A stretch of DNA of 64,000 bases from JAENVU01 sp963765075. Lineage in GTDB: Bacteria; Actinomycetota; Acidimicrobiia; IMCC26256; JAENVU01. The notes under the pieces were generated by a model, which made no database searches, was not told where the DNA came from, and saw only the letters and a list, made by a program, of their open reading frames with translations. The position numbers and the translations under genes are program-made. Each line of letters begins with the position of its first letter. Within the stretch, counting starts at the first letter, position 1. Below are positions 8,352-16,249 of this stretch, piece after piece. The DNA lies in assembly GCA_963765075.1 (NCBI GenBank), contig CAVXVA010000001.1:434001-498000 (forward strand), written 5' to 3'.

Positions 8352-8969
8352 TCAGGCCGGGCGGCCCTCGGGACTGTCGGGCTCAGGGCCGACGAGGACT
8401 ACGAGCGTATCGCCGTAGACCCGCTCCCACGAGACTTCCCAACCAGTGGGAAGGCTCGGCGGACCGGCCGTCGCGCTGCGCTCGATGACAATCCCGGCAT
8501 CTCGGGCCAACCATCCGGGCGCGGTGAGGAGTTCGAGCACCCGGGCGAGTTCCGAGCCCGTCAGTTCGTACGGCGGATCGAGGAACACCACGTCGAATGG
8601 AGTCGAGGGCGGATGACCCGAGAGGTACGACGCCAGGCCGCGACGAGCAACGGTGACCCGGTCCGACGTTCGCGTACTCACGACGTTGCGCCGGATCGCG
8701 TCGACGGCTCGCGGATCTCGGTCGATCAGAGTGGCCTTGGATGCGCCTCGACTCAGCGACTCGATCGCGAGCGCGCCGCTGCCCGCATACCCGTCGAGGA
8801 CCACGGCGCCGGCGAGGCGGGCATTGCCCAACGCCGCGAAGACCGACTCCTTGACCCGGTCGGTGGTCGGGCGGGTGCGGGACCCCTTCGGCGCGACGAG
8901 GCGAAGACCCCCCAACTCCCCGGCGATCACCCGGAGGCCACGACCTGCACTCTGAGGACCTCGACGCAT
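8352..8969 (-). CDS. rsmD: 16S rRNA (guanine-966-N2)-methyltransferase
   Basis: The 205-residue protein has the RsmD N-terminus (RVIAGELGGLRLVAPKG, then RPTTDRVKESVFAAL), SAM motif I (VLDGYAGSGALAIESLSRG, about residues 57-75) and the catalytic motif DPPYE near 130. It methylates G966 of 16S rRNA during 30S assembly. It lies upstream of coaD in the same direction and is divergent from the gene at 9124, with a strong hairpin between the two. Confidence 0.94.
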   Translation of the reverse strand: MRRGPQSAGRGLRVIAGELGGLRLVAPKGSRTRPTTDRVKESVFAALGNARLAGAVVLDGYAGSGALAIESLSRGASKATLIDRDPRAVDAIRRNVVSTRTSDRVTVARRGLASYLSGHPPSTPFDVVFLDPPYELTGSELARVLELLTAPGWLARDAGIVIERSATAGPPSLPTGWEVSWERVYGDTLVVLVGPEPDSPEGRPA

Positions 8970-9030
8970 GGGCCGGATCGTACGGGGTCGGCGAGAGGCA
9001 TCAGACGAGTCCTCGCCGCCAACCCACCCG

Positions 9031-9075
9031 CGTTCGGGGTCTGACCGTCGGATTCCGACGGTCAGACCCCAAACG
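9031..9075. repeat. Long near-perfect palindromic hairpin in a divergent gap
   Basis: Arms 9036-9052 (GGGGTCTGACCGTCGGA) and 9054-9070 (its exact reverse complement) flank a single T; after one mismatch, CGTT/AACG extends the stem by 4 bp. It lies between two genes that are transcribed away from it, so it terminates neither. It could be a copy of an interspersed palindromic element. Confidence 0.8.
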
Positions 9076-9123
9076 GCGGAGAGACGGGCGCTCGCGGAGT
9101 GGCCGACCTCCTACCGTTGTGCG

Positions 9124-10062
9124 ATGGACGGGGACCTGACCGCACCGATACGACGAGTGTCGGCCGCGCTCGGGACCGACGATGCCCTCGACGTGCTCGG
9201 CGGATCGGTCACGGGCTCTGACCTCACGAGCTTCCTCCTCGAGGTGATGCGGCGCCGCGCGCAACGGGTGACGCCGGCCGACGTGATGCGCCAGTTTCAG
9301 CGCGACCGGTTCGTCGAGGTCGGTACCGTCGACGCGCGAGCGCTCCACCGCGTGATCGCGACGATGATCGACGCGGTCCCCGACCGGTTCGAGTTCGTCG
9401 AACTCGCCCCCGTCCTCCCACTCGGCTCCCACACGGCGCTGGCGCCGGTCGACCAGCACAAGGTCGTGTCGAGCGTTCGCAACCTGGAAGTCGCCGCCGA
9501 TCCCACGGTGGCGCTGGCCGTCGTCGCGGCGCAGCGGCGTCGGGGCGGTGCGACCACCACTGCACAGCTCGCCGCGGTGCAACGGATCCTGCGGGCCCAG
9601 CCATTCGGGGCCGTGGGTCAGCAACACTTCTCGGTCATGGCTCTCATGTCGGCTGGTCGCGATACCGGCTATCTCACGTTCGAGGCCGCGGCCGTCGCCG
9701 ACCACCTCCGCGCGCTCGTCACGGCCATCGCCGCGGTCACGAACGACCCCGTCGAGATCCGGCTCACCGACCTGCGGAACGACGCGAGGGCCACCATCGC
9801 CACCGCGGCGCGTGATGCCCTCGGGTCGTTTGGGAACGTGACCGTCGTGGACGACCCCGGCCGCACCGCCGGTCGCGGCTACTACCGCGACCTCTGCTTC
9901 AAGGCCGTCGTCCGGCCCGGACCGGACGAGATCGAGATCGGCGACGGCGGGTTCACCGATTGGACCGCGCAGCTCCTCGACAACCGGAAGGAGCGCCTCC
10001 TCACGAGCGGACTCGGCCTCGATCGTCTGGTCACGGTGGCCTCCGACGCCGGGGCAGAATAG
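9124..10062 (+). CDS. Uncharacterised protein with a class II aminoacyl-tRNA synthetase-like end
   Basis: The 312-residue protein (from the ATG at 9124) is not recognised with certainty. Its N-terminal third (DVMRQFQRDRFVEVGTVDARALH) and central DQHKVVSSVRNLEVAADP look like a conserved family, and the C-terminus (DNRKERLLTSGLGLDRL) resembles class II synthetase motif 3. An HRDxE-type catalytic centre is not evident, so a HisZ-like or other non-synthetase role is possible. The frame extends 52 codons further upstream across the hairpin at 9031-9075, but that part is not protein-like, so the internal ATG is chosen. The Nudix gene follows at once. Confidence 0.55.
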   Translation: MDGDLTAPIRRVSAALGTDDALDVLGGSVTGSDLTSFLLEVMRRRAQRVTPADVMRQFQRDRFVEVGTVDARALHRVIATMIDAVPDRFEFVELAPVLPLGSHTALAPVDQHKVVSSVRNLEVAADPTVALAVVAAQRRRGGATTTAQLAAVQRILRAQPFGAVGQQHFSVMALMSAGRDTGYLTFEAAAVADHLRALVTAIAAVTNDPVEIRLTDLRNDARATIATAARDALGSFGNVTVVDDPGRTAGRGYYRDLCFKAVVRPGPDEIEIGDGGFTDWTAQLLDNRKERLLTSGLGLDRLVTVASDAGAE

Positions 10063-10066
10063 GGAC

Positions 10067-10669
10067 ATCGACCGCCTCGAACTCCTCGACGAGATCCAAG
10101 CCATCGCCCGGACCGGACTGCACTACACGACGGATCCGTACGACCGGGCGCGCTGCACCCGCCTGCTCGAACTCGCGACCCGGGGCTATGCCGAGGCACT
10201 CGACGTGCCCGAACCCGAGACCCGGGCGCGATTGCTGGCGGAAACCGGATACATCACGGCCAAGCTCGGCGCCGACGCGGCGATCTTCGATGCCGACGAA
10301 CGCGTCTTACTGGTCCACCGGGCGGACGACCGCCAGTGGGGTCTGGTCAGTGGCTTCGTCGATCCGGGCGAAACCCCGGCCGACACCGTCGTGCGGGAGG
10401 TGGCCGAGGAAGTCGGCCTCGACGCCACCGTGATCGAGTTGGTCGACGCCATCGGCAGGCCGGCGAGCGCCCGATTCGGGCCGCACGGGCTGGTGGCGAT
10501 CGTCTTTCTCTGCACCGTCGCGCCGGGCGAGATCGTCATCTCGCACGAGTCGATCGACGCCAGGTACCGCCACATCGACGACGTCCCGGCCAGCGAGTGG
10601 CACGCGAACCATCGTGAGCTCGCGACCATCGCACTCGCACGTCACCGCGAGCGAGGGACCCCGTCCTGA
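10067..10669 (+). CDS. Nudix hydrolase with N-terminal helper domain
   Basis: Nudix enzymes cleave nucleoside diphosphates linked to another group. The Nudix box is intact: GFVDPGETPADTVVREVAEE followed by VG. Before the first standard start (GTG 10205) the same frame codes for a typical Nudix N-terminal domain (DRLELLDEIQAIARTGLHY, then YDRARCTRLLELATRGY). That domain begins 4 nt after the upstream stop, yet the codon there is ATC, and no ATG, GTG or TTG precedes it in frame. The real protein probably starts near 10067 with ATC, or a base is wrong. A shortened 154-residue form from 10205 is the alternative. Confidence 0.8.
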   Translation: MDRLELLDEIQAIARTGLHYTTDPYDRARCTRLLELATRGYAEALDVPEPETRARLLAETGYITAKLGADAAIFDADERVLLVHRADDRQWGLVSGFVDPGETPADTVVREVAEEVGLDATVIELVDAIGRPASARFGPHGLVAIVFLCTVAPGEIVISHESIDARYRHIDDVPASEWHANHRELATIALARHRERGTPS

Positions 10670-10710
10670 CTCCCAGCCCGGCCGGCGGACCCGACCTCAT
10701 CCCGCTCGCC

Positions 10711-11355
10711 GTGCGTGCGAACGCCGCGTGGTGCGACACGGTGTGCCGGGTCCACCGGCTCGCACCCGTCGCCGATGGACGGCTCTGGTATTCACCGCAC
10801 CGCACGCCAGCGCTCTACCCCGACGCGATCACCCTCGACCCCACGGTCAACGAGGTCGACGTCCTCACGCGGATCGCCGACGGCCCGGGCGCATCGGTCA
10901 AGGATTCGTTCGCGACCCTCGATCTGGCCGGCCAGGGCTACCACGTGGTGTTCGACGCGACCTGGGTCGCCCGACCTCCGGGCGCCCGCCCGCACGAATC
11001 CGTGGGCTTCGAAGTCGTGAGAGAGAAGTTCCCATTCGCGGCGTGGCGCCGAGCGTGGGGCGGACCCGACGACGTGTTGCCCAACGGTCTGCGCCGTGCG
11101 CCCGGCGTGACCATTCTCGGCCGGGCCGACTCGGCGAACTACACCGACGGCGCCATCCTCCACCGCACCACGATTGCGAACGTGGAGGTCGTCAGCCTGT
11201 CGAATGCGTTCGGCATCCTGGCCGACGTCGCCGCGGCGGCGATCGCCCGCCATCCCGACGCGTGGATCGTCGGGTATGAGTACGGCCAGGACCTCGACGC
11301 GCTCCTCGGGGTTGGCTTCGAGGCGATCGGCCCGCTCCGCGTCTGGGCGCGCTGA
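10711..11355 (+). CDS. Conserved protein of unknown function
   Basis: The 214-residue protein is not assigned to a known enzyme family. It has a conserved-looking N-terminus (RANAAWCDTVCRVHRL, DGRLWYSPHRTPALYPDAITL), a middle FPFAAWRRAWGG and a C-terminus ending YEYGQDLDALLGVGFEAIGPLRVWAR. The last part resembles the closing strand-helix-strand of GNAT-type folds, where a final phrase about a later-copied side activity is typical, but the acetyl-CoA loop is not obvious. The start is uncertain: GTG 10711 is used, though the frame stays open to the end of the Nudix gene. It follows the Nudix gene within 41 bp and probably shares its transcript. Confidence 0.55.
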   Translation: MRANAAWCDTVCRVHRLAPVADGRLWYSPHRTPALYPDAITLDPTVNEVDVLTRIADGPGASVKDSFATLDLAGQGYHVVFDATWVARPPGARPHESVGFEVVREKFPFAAWRRAWGGPDDVLPNGLRRAPGVTILGRADSANYTDGAILHRTTIANVEVVSLSNAFGILADVAAAAIARHPDAWIVGYEYGQDLDALLGVGFEAIGPLRVWAR

Positions 11356-11370
11356 CGCGCACGCGCGGCC

Positions 11371-11874
11371 TCAGACGCAGAGGGTCGCGTCGGTAGCGGA
11401 AACACCACGGCGACACGACCGTTGGGCGCGGGCCTTGGACACGAGCCAGCCTTCGTCGCCGGGTTGGAGCGTGATCTCGTAGTCGACCGCGGCGACCGAA
11501 TCGTCGGGCACGTCGCGCTCACGGATCACGATCACCGCCGGTTCGCCCCGTTGCACCGCGACCACCTCGACGATGCCGACCTCGGAGGTATCGCCGCCCC
11601 GCCACAACGCGGCGAGTTCTTCGGCGACCTGGTCGGGGTTGGTATCGAACGGCGTGGGGGCGAGCGCCTTCCAGCGGTCGGTCACGTCGACCCACTTGGT
11701 GCGCCCTTCCACGACCGGCTCCGGGATCGTCGTCGACGATCCGGGGCTGACGGGTGACGTGCTCGACGTCGTCGTCGGGGTCGCGTTCGGGCCCGACGAC
11801 CCGCACGCGCCGAGCGCGCCCGAGGCGACCCCCAGCGTTGCGACCCAGATCACTGCTCTCGAACCTCTGCGCAT
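11371..11874 (-). CDS. Small lipoprotein of unknown function
   Basis: The 167-residue protein starts at the ATG at 11874 with a signal peptide and lipobox (GALGAC, Cys about 24), followed by a Ser/Thr/Pro-rich linker of about 30 residues and a compact domain (KWVDVTDRWKALAPTPFDTNPDQ to the C-terminus) with two late cysteines. No family is recognised. It lies 13 nt after recG on the same strand and could be co-transcribed with it. It converges with the plus-strand gene ending at 11355. Confidence 0.7.
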   Translation of the reverse strand: MRRGSRAVIWVATLGVASGALGACGSSGPNATPTTTSSTSPVSPGSSTTIPEPVVEGRTKWVDVTDRWKALAPTPFDTNPDQVAEELAALWRGGDTSEVGIVEVVAVQRGEPAVIVIRERDVPDDSVAAVDYEITLQPGDEGWLVSKARAQRSCRRGVSATDATLCV

Positions 11875-11887
11875 GACTCGCCTCTTC

Positions 11888-14017
11888 TCAGCTCTTGAAC
11901 AGGAACTCGACGTCGTCGCCGAGCAGGTCTTCCACCTCTTCGGCCAACGCTCGATTCTTCGCCAACTCGGGGTCCGTGTCGAGGATTGCTTCCGCGGCAT
12001 CCCGGGCGAACACCACGTACTTCTCGTCGCGCGGCAGCTTGCCGAGCTTGAGATCCCCGAGACCGGCCTGCCGCTCACCGAACACCTGGCCCGATCCACG
12101 AATTTCCAGATCGCGCTCGGCGAGCAGGAACCCGTCGGTGGATTCGACCATCGCGGCCATCCGAGCCTTGCCATCGGGAGTGTTCGGATCGGCGAAGAGG
12201 TAGCACCACGATTCGCCGCCGCCGCGCCCCACCCGACCCCGCAACTGATGGAGCTGGGAGAGCCCGAACCGATCCGCGTCCTCCACGATCATGACGGTCG
12301 CGTTGGGAACGTCCACGCCGACCTCGATGACGGTGGTCGCGACCAGCACTTGGGTCTCCCCCGCCCGGAACGCGGCCATCGCCGCTTGCTTCTCGACCGA
12401 CTTCATCTGGCCGTGCAGCAACCCCAAGCGCAGCCCGTACAACTCCCCGCCCGCCAGCTCTTCGAACTCCTCGGTCGCGGCTTTGGCCTCGATCTTGGGC
12501 GACCCCTCGACCAACGGGCACACGACGTACGCCTGCCGACCGGCAGCAATCTGATCGCGCAATCGGTTGTAGGCCGCCTTCCGGTCGTGGGGACTCGGAC
12601 CGACCACTTCGGTGGTGATGGGGGTGCGTCCCGGCGGCATCTGGCGGAGTTCGCTCCGGTCCAGGTCGCCGTAGACGAGCATCGCCGCGGTGCGCGGAAT
12701 CGGCGTTGCCGTCATCACCAACACGTCAGGGGCCTCACCCAACCCCCGCAGCAGCGCCCGTTGTTCGACCCCGAACCGATGTTGTTCGTCGATGACCACG
12801 AGCCCGAGCTTGGTGAACGGCGCGTCGCCGTAGAGCAGTGCGTGGGTCCCCACCACGATGTCGATCTCGCCCGCCGCCAGCCCGGACGCAATCCGTCGGC
12901 GTTCGGCCGCGCCGACCTTGTTGGTGAGCAGCGCGACCGAGACCGGCCGCTCGGCCAGCAACGAGGCTTCACTGGGGACCACGAGCGTGGACAGCGTGTC
13001 GGTCGCCACGGCGTGCAGCTGTTCGGCCAGTACCTCGGTCGGCGCCATCAGAGCTCCCTGGTATCCACCCTGCACCGCCATCAACAGCGCGGTGATCGCG
13101 ACGAGCGTCTTGCCCGAACCCACCTCGCCCTGGAGGAGACGGTGCATCGGAACGGCGCTGGCCATGTCGGCGGTGATGGCGTCGATCGCGGCGTGCTGGT
13201 CACCCGTGAGTTCGAACGGCAACGCATCCAGGAAGCGACGCACCAACTCGCCGTCCACGTCGTGGGCAATCCCCGACGCCTCGGCCTCAAGCGCCCGCTT
13301 GCGCGCGACCAATCCCACCTGCATACGGAGGAACTCGTCGAAGCGCAGCCGTCGTTGCGCCCGGGCTGCGTCTCGGCCCGACTCGGGCGCATGGATGTCG
13401 TGATAGGCGGTCGTGCGGTCGATCAGTTTCAGGTCCGCGAGGATCGACCCGGGCAAGGTCTCCGCGATGTCGCCCACCCAATCGAGCGTGAGCGCGACCA
13501 CCGGTTGGATCTCCCAGGAGGACACGTCGGCCTTCCCCGATTGGGGGTAGATCGGCATGACGACGCCGGTCTTGGTGTCGCCGGCGCGACCCAAGACGTC
13601 GACGATCGGGTTCGTGAGTTGCCGCTTGCCTCGGTAGACCTCGAGCTTGCCGTAGAGCGCGAGTTCGGTGCCGGGTGGCAGTTGCTTCTCCCGCCAGGGC
13701 TGATTGAAAAACACGAGATTCAGCAGCCCGCTCGCGTCCTCGACGACGGCCTCGACCATCTTCTTGCGGTTGCGGGTGACCCGCGCCGAGACCCGTCGGA
13801 CCTCGGCGACGATCGTGGCTTCTTCGCCCACTTCGAGGTCGGCGATCTCGGACTGGCGCGTGCGGTCGTGGTAGCGCCGTGGGTAGTGGCCCAAGAGGTC
13901 GAGCACGCTCTCGACGGGCGGCGACATCGCCGCCAACTTGTCGAGCATGCGTGCCGGGATTCCCGGGACCTCGCCGAGCGAGGTCGCGCCGAGCGACCGC
14001 AGTGTCCGCGGGCTCAT
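11888..14017 (-). CDS. recG: ATP-dependent DNA helicase RecG
   Basis: RecG remodels stalled replication forks and branches Holliday junctions. The 709-residue protein has the N-terminal wedge (GEEATIVAEVRRVSARVTRN), Walker A LQGEVGSGKT near residue 300, the DEQH box in VIDEQHRFGVEQRALL, MTATPIPRTAAM, and motif VI in HQLRGRVGRG near 580. The ATG at 14017 matches the usual start; the open frame continues upstream over the fakA-like gene but is not coding there. It begins 8 nt after the fakA-like gene, the common fakA-recG order of Gram-positive bacteria. Confidence 0.97.
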   Translation of the reverse strand: MSPRTLRSLGATSLGEVPGIPARMLDKLAAMSPPVESVLDLLGHYPRRYHDRTRQSEIADLEVGEEATIVAEVRRVSARVTRNRKKMVEAVVEDASGLLNLVFFNQPWREKQLPPGTELALYGKLEVYRGKRQLTNPIVDVLGRAGDTKTGVVMPIYPQSGKADVSSWEIQPVVALTLDWVGDIAETLPGSILADLKLIDRTTAYHDIHAPESGRDAARAQRRLRFDEFLRMQVGLVARKRALEAEASGIAHDVDGELVRRFLDALPFELTGDQHAAIDAITADMASAVPMHRLLQGEVGSGKTLVAITALLMAVQGGYQGALMAPTEVLAEQLHAVATDTLSTLVVPSEASLLAERPVSVALLTNKVGAAERRRIASGLAAGEIDIVVGTHALLYGDAPFTKLGLVVIDEQHRFGVEQRALLRGLGEAPDVLVMTATPIPRTAAMLVYGDLDRSELRQMPPGRTPITTEVVGPSPHDRKAAYNRLRDQIAAGRQAYVVCPLVEGSPKIEAKAATEEFEELAGGELYGLRLGLLHGQMKSVEKQAAMAAFRAGETQVLVATTVIEVGVDVPNATVMIVEDADRFGLSQLHQLRGRVGRGGGESWCYLFADPNTPDGKARMAAMVESTDGFLLAERDLEIRGSGQVFGERQAGLGDLKLGKLPRDEKYVVFARDAAEAILDTDPELAKNRALAEEVEDLLGDDVEFLFKS

Positions 14018-14025
14018 CGCGCCGC

Positions 14026-15660
14026 CTACTCCACCCCGATGAGGAAGGGGTAGAGCGGTTGACCACCGTCGTGCACCTCGACTTCGACGCCGGGAAACCG
14101 CGACGCCAAGTGGCCGCGGACTCGCTGGGTGTCGGCGCTGCGCGCGTCGCTCCCGACCAGCACCGTGACGATCTCGGAGTCTTCGCTGACCAGCGTGTCG
14201 AGCAACGCGAACGCCGCGTCGGCGGCCGAGGTCGTGGCGACACAGATACCCTCGCGGTTGATCGCAATCCAGTCGCCCTTCCGGATCGGCCCACACTCCG
14301 CCACGGTGTCACGCACCGACTGCGTCACCTCACCGGCGGCGGTGCGCGTCACGGCCTCGGCGAGCGCCGCGACATTCGTCTGCAACTCCGCGTCGGGGTC
14401 GTATCCCACGAGCGCGCCCAGCGCCTCGACCATCGAATGGGTCGGGACGACCGCCACCGACTTCTCGGTCAGTGCGTCGACCTGGCGGGCGACCGGCACG
14501 ATGTTCTTGTTGTTCGGCAAGATGATCACCGAGTCCGCCGGGCAACGCTCCACCGCTTCGAGGATCTGGGCGGTCGACGGATTCATCGACTGTCCGCCGG
14601 CAACGATCTCCTGGACTCCGAGGCTGGCCAACAGGCGCCGGACCCCATCGCCGACTGCGATCGCAACGACCGCGGTCTCGACCATGTCTTCGGGCGCGTG
14701 CTCCGCCACCACCGGGGTCGGTTCGTGGTCGCGGACCCACGCCTCTTCCTCCAGTTCCTCGAGCAAGTCGGTGATGCGGATCTGGCGAGGTCGGCCGGCC
14801 TCGATCCCCGCCTCGATCGCGCCGCCGATGTCGTCGGTGTGGACGTGGCAATTCCAGAGGCCGTCGCCGCCGACCACGACGATCGAGTCGCCGAGGGCCG
14901 CCCAGGACGACTTGAACGCCGGAATCGTCGCGTCGTCGGCATCGAGGAAGTACATGACCTCATACCGCAGCGCCGACACGTCGCCGGCCGCCGCGTGCGA
15001 TTCCACGATCTTGGGCGCGGCGCGCTCGGTCGGTTCGGGGAGCGGTCGGCCATCGACGACTTCCAGGAACGCGTCGAGCAACAGCGTGAACCCCTGCCCG
15101 CCGGCATCGACCACGCCGGCGTCACGCAACACGGGCAACATCTCGGGGGTCTGCGCGACCGCGGTGCGAGCCGCGGCCGCGGCCTCGTCGAGCAGATCCA
15201 CCAAGCTGATCCCTGGGGTCTGAGCGTCTTCGGCCGCCTCGGCCGACCAGCGGACCACCGTGAGGATCGTCCCCTCGACCGGGCGCATCACTGCTTCGTA
15301 GGCCGCATCGGAGGCCGTCCGCAGCGCGGTGACCACCTCGTTCGGCCCCGCCGTTCCCTGGGACCGGAACGTGTCGGCCAGACCTCGCAGGATCTGAGAC
15401 AGGATCACGCCGGAGTTACCCCGAGCCCCCATCAGCGAGCCGTGGGAGATGGCCAGGCAGACCTCGTTCATGTCCTCGGCCGATTCGAGCTCCCGGACGA
15501 CGGATTCGACGGTCAGGGTCATGTTGGTCCCGGTGTCACCGTCGGGCACGGGATACACGTTGAGGCGATTCAGGGCTTCCTGATGGAGTCGCAATGCGTC
15601 CCGGAACCGGGTGATGACCCGGCGCACATCGAGCGCTCCGAGCTGTTCAAGTGCCGCCAT
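14026..15660 (-). CDS. DAK2 domain protein, FakA/YloV-like fatty acid kinase subunit
   Basis: The 544-residue protein has an N-terminal DhaL (DAK2) domain with the metal/ATP motif VYPVPDGDTGTNM (about residues 35-47) and GARGNSGVILSQILRG near 80, then a long FakA-type middle and C-terminal region (LRYEVMYFLDADD, WNCHVHTDD). FakA with a FakB (DegV) partner phosphorylates exogenous fatty acids for phospholipid synthesis; no fakB gene is visible here. It lies between rpmB (divergent) and recG, the conserved rpmB-fakA-recG order. The ATG at 15660 gives the standard MAALEQL-type start. Confidence 0.88.
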   Translation of the reverse strand: MAALEQLGALDVRRVITRFRDALRLHQEALNRLNVYPVPDGDTGTNMTLTVESVVRELESAEDMNEVCLAISHGSLMGARGNSGVILSQILRGLADTFRSQGTAGPNEVVTALRTASDAAYEAVMRPVEGTILTVVRWSAEAAEDAQTPGISLVDLLDEAAAAARTAVAQTPEMLPVLRDAGVVDAGGQGFTLLLDAFLEVVDGRPLPEPTERAAPKIVESHAAAGDVSALRYEVMYFLDADDATIPAFKSSWAALGDSIVVVGGDGLWNCHVHTDDIGGAIEAGIEAGRPRQIRITDLLEELEEEAWVRDHEPTPVVAEHAPEDMVETAVVAIAVGDGVRRLLASLGVQEIVAGGQSMNPSTAQILEAVERCPADSVIILPNNKNIVPVARQVDALTEKSVAVVPTHSMVEALGALVGYDPDAELQTNVAALAEAVTRTAAGEVTQSVRDTVAECGPIRKGDWIAINREGICVATTSAADAAFALLDTLVSEDSEIVTVLVGSDARSADTQRVRGHLASRFPGVEVEVHDGGQPLYPFLIGVE

Positions 15661-15807
15661 GGCGTCGCATCGTAGGCGTCGACCGACCAACTTCGGCGGC
15701 TCCCTGCTACCATCTCGGGCTGGTCCGCGCACGCTCGGGACCCGGTGTCGGGCGCTGCGTCATCCACTGTTCACCCGTCAATCACGTATCAAGTCGAGGA
15801 CTTCACC

Positions 15808-15996
15808 ATGGCATCCGTCTGCGAGCTTTGCGGCAAATCCCCGATCTTCGGGAAGCGCTTGAGCCACTCGCACCGCCGCTCGAACCGGCGCTGGAACCCG
15901 AATGTGCAACGGGTGCGCGCGGTGGTCAACGGCACGCCCAAGCGACTCAACGTCTGCACGAGCTGCATCAAGGCCGGCAAGGTTCAGAAGCCGTAG
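15808..15996 (+). CDS. rpmB: 50S ribosomal protein L28
   Basis: The 62-residue protein starts MASVCELCGKSPIFGKRLSHSH and has two cysteine pairs, CELCG and CTSCIKAGK, the zinc-binding form of L28. The start at 15808 is fixed by the conserved N-terminus; the 147 bp back to the divergent fakA-like gene is non-coding and should hold promoters for both directions. The next gene begins 2 nt after its stop. Confidence 0.96.
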   Translation: MASVCELCGKSPIFGKRLSHSHRRSNRRWNPNVQRVRAVVNGTPKRLNVCTSCIKAGKVQKP

Positions 15997-15998
15997 CT

Positions 15999-16232
15999 AT
16001 GCAGGGCGTCGTACGGAGTTTCGATCCTGGCACAGGCGAAGGCGTCGTCGTCACCAACGACGCCGACCGCTCCGAGTACCTGCTGGCGTCGAAGGCACTC
16101 GAGGGCTCGATCTTTCGGATGCTGCGCCAAGGCCAGCGCGTCAACTTCGACGTCGATGCGTCGGGGCTGGCGACTGCGGTACGCAGCGGCGCCGAAAAGG
16201 ACATGGCCCTCCCGCCCGATATTCAGGTGTAG
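15999..16232 (+). CDS. Small cold-shock-domain-like protein
   Basis: The 77-residue protein begins MQGVVRSFDPGTGEGVVVTND and continues to GQRVNFDVDASGLATAV, the strand pattern of the CspA OB-fold (compare GTVKWFNxxKGFGFI). The aromatic RNP1 residues of classical cold-shock proteins are mostly replaced (SFDPGTGEGVVV), so nucleic-acid binding may be weak or altered. Its start lies 2 nt after the rpmB stop, so it is almost certainly co-transcribed with L28 and may be coupled to ribosome supply. Assignment is by pattern. Confidence 0.7.
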   Translation: MQGVVRSFDPGTGEGVVVTNDADRSEYLLASKALEGSIFRMLRQGQRVNFDVDASGLATAVRSGAEKDMALPPDIQV

Positions 16233-16249
16233 GGGTCTCGGGGCAGCCG

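Noticed and set aside
11573..14053. A very long open frame (about 826 codons) on the plus strand opposite recG
   Set aside because: It is an antisense shadow of recG produced by high GC; recG on the minus strand has all helicase motifs, while the plus frame has no recognisable domain.
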